From Margaritifera margaritifera (lineage: Eukaryota; Mollusca; Bivalvia; Unionida; Margaritiferidae), in assembly GCA_029931535.1 (NCBI GenBank), contig JAQPZY010001660.1, positions 2,381,001 to 2,445,000 on the forward strand: a DNA stretch of 64,000 nt, given 5' to 3'. The notes beneath the pieces were generated by a model, which had not been told where the DNA came from, made no database searches, and saw nothing but the letters and a program-made list of their open reading frames with translations. Shown here one piece after another: positions 57,165 through 64,000 of this stretch; positions within the stretch are counted from its first letter, which is position 1; the number at the start of each line of letters is the position of its first letter. Made by a program: the position numbers and the translations under genes.

Positions 57165-57596
57165 GTGACAAAAAGAATGAATATCAGGAAACTTCATTAC
57201 CTTCTGACTCACAGTTCGTCAACAGCTTCTTGGAATCCAGTAGTGTGTGCTATGAACTTCCTCATCGAAAACCTAAAGACATTCAAGCCTATGTCATCGC
57301 CCATGAACCTATTGGGTAGTCGTCTACCTTCCTAACGACCACAGTGTGGACTATTTTGATTCTTATGGATTACCTCCTCCGGTAGACGACATCATTGACT
57401 GTATGAGAAGAGATGCTGCATCGACTCAATTGAATAATGTGAGATTACAATGATCAGATTCCATTGTGTGTGGACAATATTGTGTGTATCTTCTTCATCA
57501 ACGCAGTCTTGGATTTCCCTTAGAACATTTATTGACTTGTTTCGACCGTGAGTACTCTAGAAACGATAATAAAGTAGAAACTTTGTTTTGTGAATA
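57165..57596 (+). pseudogene. Adenain-like cysteine protease of element B
   Basis: It would cut capsid precursors during maturation. The first frame reads 'QFVNSFLESSSVCYELPH' and 'KPKDIQAYVIAHEPIG', then a frame break at about 57315. Next come 'WVVVYLPNDHSVDYFDSYG' and 'LPPPVDDIIDCMRRD', a TGA at 57451, and 'DSIVCGQYCVYLLHQRS' with TAG at 57594. The 'W-V-YLP...YFDSYG-PP' and 'CGQYC' motifs mark the adenovirus protease fold. The break falls exactly where the catalytic His (His-Trp) should be, and no His precedes that Trp, so the active site is destroyed. The catalytic Cys region is intact. Confidence 0.88.
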
Positions 57597-57675
57597 GCAT
57601 GGGTATATATTTTCTTTAGCACAGAAATGTAGTGTGCATCAATGGCAAAATGACACTGTATTAGATCATAGTAGT

Positions 57676-58430
57676 CTAGTCTGACTCCACAATGTTGTCA
57701 ACGTTGTTTTTGGTATTTGAAAATGAAGAATAAGGGACTAGCCCATATCCTTCCTCTTCATTTAGTTTTGAATTAACGAGGCTAATTTTCAAAAATGTTG
57801 ATTTAGACAAAGAAATGTTGCTCCCTTTTTTTGGGGGGGGGGGGTATACAAAATTCATATTTTGAACATGCTCTTTTACATTCTCTCTGTCGATATTTAC
57901 ATTTGTAATGTTTTCTTTCACGTCCGTGTACCGAATCGGATGGATATTTTTATTCACGTCTGTACTTCTACCACACAAAGTGGTGCCTTCACCAGTCTTG
58001 CCACCCATTGTTGGCACATGCAACATGCATATGGTAAAACACCTTGTTCAGAATATACTAGACAAGAAACTGTATTTATCTGAGGATGGCAAACGACCTC
58101 ACATCGAAAGTATGTTAGCAGAGGAGATCCAAAGTGAAGGAGAAAATGAGAAAAGAAAAACAGCAGCAGCAACAACAACAACAACAGAGCGAGGAGGTGA
58201 AGAAATGGAAGATGGAGACAGATGAGGTCACTATCTCCTACAGAAAGAGAAAACCATGTGCTGTAGTCTCACAATCCCAATATGAGACCTACGCGCGCTC
58301 GATATCGTCGTTGTTAGCATCTCAACGGTCCAGGACGCAACCAACGGAAATACTACTTTATCGTTGTCAATATATGCGCTTGTATATTTGTGCATATCTT
58401 TATCTTCCACAAAAAACAAAAACTTAACAA
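57676..58430. other. Unassigned ORFs after the protease
   Basis: A minus-strand frame of 116 codons (58026-57676) reads 'NKNIHPIRYTDVKENITN' and 'VNIDRENVKEHVQNMNF' and has no frameshift. A plus-strand frame near 58080-58300 has a run of nine Gln ('KEKQQQQQQQQQSEE') from CAG/CAA repeats. Neither is recognised. The minus ORF may be an element gene read against the others. Confidence 0.3.
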
Positions 58431-59589
58431 CCCCTTCTACCCAAGTGTGATATTGTGTATGTGGGTAAAGTGTGTATCTATAAACATTCCTACCATTGTT
58501 TATCATAAATCTCTCAGTGTCAATGATAATATGTCGGTGTAACAAAATAAATAAATAAATAAATAAATAAAAGAATAGTTTCTTTTAGGTCGACGAGATT
58601 TCCCTTGATTGGTAATCTGTACTACACATACAAAAATGTTGGAAAAGGGCCAAGAGAGGAAAGCGGGATGGGCTTTAACTGCGGACCAATCTACGCCATG
58701 CCAAACATGAACAATGACGGCTGGAATTGTCAGCCTGCCCGAAGAGGTATCCGGAGAGAACAACACCTCATCTATCCAGTGGCAGACTGATCAAAATTGC
58801 CTGACTGTGTGGGGTTTTCGTTTTGAAATTTTGAAAACACCTTTTGATTAGACTCTTTTAATTACAAATTTGATCTATTTTAAGCCACCGTCAAAAATAG
58901 AACCTTGAATTTAGTAATGTGTGAGTGATACTAAAATGATATGGGTAACTTGTACTCGCGGATTGGTATTATTTTTGGAAAGATTATGTACACTATGTAC
59001 GCAAAATTTATAACTGAATGGATTAATTAAATAATAAGGAAATTTGTAACTTTAAGAATTTTCATTATTAAACATGTGGTTTACACATAATTGGTTTTAG
59101 GGACAACTAACTAAGCAATGCGCAGTGCGCACACCTGTAAACATTGTGGTTCCATTCCTATGTACAGGTAAAAATAATTGTACACACACTCCCATATCGC
59201 GCCTTCAATGAACCCCCATAGTGGGGAAACCATGCAGCGATGGAGTGGAATTTAAAAAGCACGCATTGCACGCAGTAATACGTCAGGTGGGGTTGCAGCC
59301 CGGCAACCCACTTGACGAATAATTAAATAATGTGCATTGCACAAATTAATCCCCCTTTGGGGGTGTTTCCTCGCACATGGTCGAATGACCGAACTCGAGA
59401 TTAATCTAAATAAACAACAACAGTTTTGCTTTGTGTTTGCATGTTTGTGTATGTATGTGTATATCTCTGTTCACAACCCAACTAAAACTTAAAAACCCTT
59501 TTACTCTGTTATTTTTGTGGGTATAGTATGTCTATAAACACTACCTACCCTTGCCATACGTGTGTGTTTATAAGTATAATGTGTGTAAG
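58431..59589. other. Non-coding right part of element B
   Basis: (AAAT)n at 58542-58571 and GC-richer patches near 59100-59400. There 'cacgcattgcacgcagtaatacg' and 'gtgcattgcacaaatta' form loose repeats around TGCATTGCA palindromes. No gene seen. Confidence 0.4.
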
Positions 59590-60020
59590 AACGCTAACCC
59601 TTTTCGTTGGATAGTCGGTGTGGGGTTTTTAGTCACTACCTACAGCGTGTTAGATACTATAATGCGGAGTCTTGGATAGTATATCAAAAAGTATGTGTTG
59701 GATAGTAATCAAAAAGCATGTGTTGGATAGTAATCAAAAAGTATGTGTTGGATAGAATATCAAACAGTATGTGTTGGATAGTATATTAAAAAGTGTGTGT
59801 TTGATAGTATATCAAAATGTAGGCGTTGGATGGTATCTAAAAATCATAACATTACCATTCCCACAGAGGTCTACAAGTTAGCATTACATTTCCCATAGAG
59901 AGCCAGAGGATAACCCCCATTATTAAACCTATTGTCATTTTCAACAATACCATTCACGTAATTGGCCAAAATGCCACTTAATGTAAAAGTACGGGGTAAT
60001 GTTAATTCAGCAGGGGGCCA
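59590..60020 (-). repeat. Right terminal inverted repeat of element B
   Basis: The inner part is a tandem run of 'TTGGATAGTATATCAAAAAG' type units (59660-59830), the complement of the left subterminal array. The outer part 'GGGAAATGTAATGCTAACTTG' and 'GAATGGTATTGTTGAAAATG' (read on the minus strand) matches 42400-42550. The end 'CTGAATTAACATTACCCCGT' (minus strand, about 60010) matches the starts of elements A and B. Confidence 0.85.
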
Positions 60021-60420
60021 GGGTGGCACATATTACTACTCACAGATAGTAATGTCATAGGGTAACTATCTGTTACGAGACCTGTAGATATAAGTTATGA
60101 ACTATACCGCGTAGATTACGGAAAGCCGTAGGTTTGCGACGGAGATTAATTTTTTTCCTATATTTTCATATGAACTACAATCAGCGGCTTCTAAAACATT
60201 TTTATATGGAAAGCCTTAATTGCCTGACGGTGATTACTTAATAATGCGGACTTTCGTACAGGAAAATGTAAAATGTTTGGCTTAGAATAAAAGTAGTAAA
60301 AAAATTCCGAAAATATTATGGACTTTATTGGAGACTGATAAAAGCCAGAACATTTTAAAAAATTACAGCTTAGACTTAAAGTAGTACTCGATCTCGAAAC
60401 TATCAAAGATTTCAGATTAA

Positions 60421-60454
<34 letters not shown>
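60421..60454. repeat. Poly(A) run
   Basis: 34 consecutive A residues at the start of the satellite region. It could mark a retroposed end, but no upstream gene body is visible. Confidence 0.9.
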
Positions 60455-60455
<1 letters not shown>

Positions 60456-62439
60456 ATCTGAAAAAGATTGTAAAAATTATGACTTATGAACTTAGGTCAC
60501 AATTATTACTAGCGGGTCAGTACCCACGAATGTAGTTCCAGTCTATTTTTTGAGCATTTCTTCTTCTCTCATTTTGGTGATGATACATGAGTTAGATTTA
60601 GATATTCTTGAGATTGATTTAAAGGAAATTGTTTACTCTTTGGAATATGAGCATTATGGTGTGGTTGTCTATGTGTATTTTGGCGAGAGTGCACAGTGAG
60701 TAATGAGGCGTTGTTGCTGGTCCGGAAGTGAAATATGTGACCCACAGTACGTTGATTTGTTTACAGTTCATCCTCTCACAAAAATGCCGGTTAACCAATG
60801 ACAAGAACTTCACCGTGAGTTCCTCTTTGAAGATCTTTTAGATTAACATATGAAATATTAGGATTTGGACACACTGAAAAGTTTAGTCCTGACAAACAAA
60901 TGTAGGGACTATATAGGAAAAATAATTGTGATCGGAGTCCATATACTAAAAGTAGTACTAAAATTTCGATCGTATCAGGGACTTTAGCGGAGAGTGAAAA
61001 ATATCCGAAAAAGGCAAGAATTACGGCTTATACTCAAGGTAGCACTAAAATTCCGATATGGTCATGGACTTGATACAAACTGAAAATAAATCCGTTAAAA
61101 AATTTTTAAATTACAGCTCATACTAAAAGTAGTAATAAAATTCCAAAACTAATGCAAAAATTAGCAGAGACTAAAATCTCCAGAAAAAAATTAATTCTGA
61201 AACTGGCATGGACTTTAGCGGAGAATGAACATGATCTGGAAAAATTGTGCAAATTATGTCTTTGACTAAAACTTGTACTAAAATTCTGAAATATCATGGA
61301 CTTTAGTGGATACTGAAAAACAAAATCCTGAACAGAATATAAAAATTATAGCTTAGGCTAAGGGTAGTGATATAATTCCGAAATGGTCATGGACATTAGT
61401 GGACACTGAAAAAATAGGGAAAACAATGTTATAATTATGGCTTAGACTAAAACTAGTACTAAAATTCTGATTCTGTCTGGGAATTTATCAGACATTAAAA
61501 ATAATTCGGAAGAAATGTAAATGTTATAGCTTAGACTAAAATTATTAGTAATGAAATTCATAGACTTTACGGAGACTGAACAAAATCCGGAAACGTTTTA
61601 ACAATGATGTCTTAGACTCAACGTATTACTAAAATTCCGAAACTGTCGTGAACTTTAGCGGAGACTGAAACAACTCATGGAAAAATGCAAAAATTATGGC
61701 TTAGATTTGGTCATAGACTTTAGTGGATGCTGAAAAAATTCCGGAAAAAATGTAATAATTGTGTTAAGACTGAAATGAGTACTAAAATTCAGAAACTAAC
61801 AACCAACTTAGCGGAGGATGAATAAAATCCGGATTTTTTTTAAAAATTATGTCTTAGGCTAAAAGTGGTACCGAAATTCCGAAATGATCATTGACTTTTA
61901 GTGGATGCTGAAAAAAAATCAGGAAAAAATGTAAAAATTATGCCTCATGCTAAAAGTAGTAGTAAAATTCCGAAATGGTCATGAACTTTAGTGGTCACCT
62001 AAAACATCTGGACATTTTTTTACAATTATGGCTTACACTAAAAATAGTACTAAAATTCCAACACTGATACGGAATTTAGTATGGACGAAAAATGACTGGA
62101 AAATATAAAAATAATGGCTTACAGTGAAAGTAGTACTTGAATTCTGAAACTTATACACACTCGAACGGAGACTGGATAAAATCCGGAAAAATGTATAAAT
62201 TATTTCTTACACTAAGAGTAATACTGAAATTCACAAATAAATGAACACTTTAGCTTAAACTGAAAAAAAAAAAAAATACGGAAAAATGTACTACCAAACC
62301 TTCCTAACTTGTCACGGACTTTAACATGACTAAAAAAAAGTCAGGAAAATTTTAAAATTATCGTTAAAACTAAAGTAGTACTAAAATTCCGAAACTAACA
62401 GTCATGCACTGAGGAGATTTTTAAAAAATTCCGAAAAAT

Positions 62440-62522
<83 letters not shown>
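62440..62522. repeat. (TA)n tract within the satellite
   Basis: About 40 TA units with one A insertion. It arose inside a satellite unit, whose sequence resumes afterwards with ACGTCTTTGACTAAAAG. Confidence 0.95.
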
Positions 62523-62525
<3 letters not shown>

Positions 62526-63091
62526 CGTCTTTGACTAAAAGTAGTACAAACATTCAGAAATTGTCACGGACTTTTGTAGAGACTGAAAACAAAATCCGAT
62601 TCTGTCTGGGACTTTAACGGACATTATAAAAAGTGCAGAAAAAAAATTAAAATATTATAGCTTAGACTAAAATCTATACTTAAAGTCCGAAAAATGCCAG
62701 GGAATTTAGCGAAGATTGAACCAATTTCGGAAAGTGTGTAACAATTATGTCTTAGACTAAATATAGTACTAAAATTTAGAAACTGTCATTGGCTTTAGCA
62801 GAGACTGAAACAACTCCTGGAAAAAGTGGAAAAATTATGGCTTGGACTTAAATTAGTACTCAAATTCGGAAACAATCTTGGACTTTAGTGGAGACTAAAA
62901 AATATCCTAAAAAATGTAAACATGATGGGTTAGGGTAAAAGGAGCACTTAAATTCCAAAATGATCATCATAGACATTAGTTGACACTAAAAGAAATCCAG
63001 AACAAATGCAAAAATAGCGACTTAGACGAAACGAAGTACTATATTTCCAAATTTAATATGGAATTTTAGGATAGACTAAAAAAGTCTCGAA

Positions 63092-63135
63092 AAAAATATA
63101 TAAAAATATATAAAAATATATATAAATATATAAAA

Positions 63136-63192
<57 letters not shown>

Positions 63193-63222
63193 TATAAAAA
63201 TATATATATATATATATATATA
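63092..63222. repeat. (TA)n / TATAAAAA tract within the satellite
   Basis: Alternating TATATA and TATAAAAATA phrases before and after a pure (TA)n core; satellite sequence resumes with AATGGCTTATACTT. Confidence 0.95.
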
Positions 63223-64000
63223 ATGGCTTATACTTTAAATAGTTCTACAAATCCGAAATGGTCATGGACTTTATCCGGAAAATTGTAACAATTCGATCTT
63301 CGACTAAAAGTACTACTAAAATTCCGAAACTGTCATGGACTTTAGCGAGACAACTCCTGGGAAAAAAATGGAAAAATTATGGCTTAGACAAAAACTATTA
63401 CTAAATTTCCGAAATGGTCATGGACTTTAGTGGAAACTGTAAAATAATACGGAATTTATTTTCTTCATGTTTTGCTTAGACTTAAAGTAGTACTCAAATT
63501 CCAAATCAGATACGGAATTTATGATAAATGAAAAAAAGTCGGGAAAATTTATATAGTCTCTTATACTAAAAGTAGTATTAAAATTCCGAAACAATAAAAT
63601 CCGGAAATAATTGCAAAATTATGGCCCATAATAAAAGTTGTTATAAAGTTTCAAAACCAGAACATAATTTAGCAGAGACTAAGCAGAGCATACACAATTA
63701 AAAAATTATGCCTTTTACTAATAGTAGTTCTAGAATTACAAATCTTTCACGGAATTTAGCGGAGACTGAAGAAAACGGAAAAAATGTTAAACATTATGGG
63801 TTTGGGTAAAAGTAGTACTAAAATTCCGAAATGGTCATGGACTTTAGTGGAGACAGAAAATAATCAAGAAAAATGGAATAATCATGGCTTAGTCGAAAAT
63901 TCTAACACTTCAAAACAAATATTCATTTTATCTGAAAAGGTCTTAAGTAGATTATTTTATTGTCGTCCTAAAACTGAATAAGAATAGATGGGGGTCAGAA

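Larger units (their letters stand above)
60200..63900. repeat. Diverged AT-rich satellite, 86-88-bp period
   Basis: Roughly 40 drifting units built on 'cttagactaaaagtagtact', 'aaaattccgaaatggtcatgg' and 'actttagtggagactgaaaa' with 'tccggaaaaatgtaaaaatta'. The anchor CTTA(g/c)ACTAAAA recurs near 61440, 61528, 61853, 61941, 62029 and 62115, about 87 bp apart. (TA)n tracts have expanded inside two units. It begins within 200 bp of the right end of element B and probably continues beyond the window. Confidence 0.88.

Overview
This is animal nuclear DNA. It is AT-rich and has spliced coding exons with consensus GT/AG junctions. It also holds tRNA-derived SINE-like repeats, a non-LTR retrotransposon, hAT and pogo/Tigger relics, MITEs, a solo LTR, several satellites and long microsatellites. 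The repeat style and the presence of Polinton-type elements fit a marine invertebrate, most likely a mollusc, but nothing in the window fixes the species.

Left part (about 1-27.3 kb): one host gene runs on the minus strand. Six well-supported exons (27307-26546, 25048-24740, 22827-22660, 17227-17067, 10397-10315, 7284-7145) and one weak one (7016-6876) join in perfect phase. The protein has a long disordered Ser/Thr/Glu-rich N-terminal part followed by a helical region. I think it resembles the autophagy tether EPG5, from memory of the family only. Its introns are full of repeats: a 41-bp minisatellite, two adjacent satellites of about 144 bp, a 44-bp array, a pair of double-hairpin MITEs, a 1.58-kb TIR element, a 5'-truncated LINE and a transposon nested in another transposon.

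Middle part (27.3-42.3 kb): mostly non-coding, with a hAT element that keeps only the two ends of its transposase (30938-32190), a GC-rich MITE with a near-perfect 8-bp target duplication (32364-32636), and a rearranged relic (about 34.27-37.0 kb) of a Polinton/adintovirus-like element, called element A.

Right part (42.3-60.0 kb): a second, nearly full-length but dead Polinton/adintovirus-like element, called element B, about 17.7 kb between diverged terminal inverted repeats. In order it holds a minus-strand CCHC zinc-knuckle gene (split by a solo LTR), protein-primed-type family B DNA polymerase, an unknown Cys/His ORF, a BIR-domain gene, a tandem pair of small F-box-like genes, a hydrophobic ORF, the packaging ATPase, basic core-like proteins, the N-terminus of a retroviral-type integrase, a penton-like minor capsid protein, the double-jelly-roll major capsid protein, a small Cys/His protein and an adenain-like protease. 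In life these genes would together replicate, integrate, package and mature a virion; the BIR, zinc-knuckle and F-box-like genes look like cargo acting on the host. Every core gene is broken by stops or frameshifts. Element A shares the zinc-knuckle gene, the polymerase N-terminus, the F-box-like genes and the terminal repeats, so these belong to the element family and are not chance ORFs. From about 60.2 kb to the end of the window lies a diverged AT-rich satellite of 86-88 bp period.
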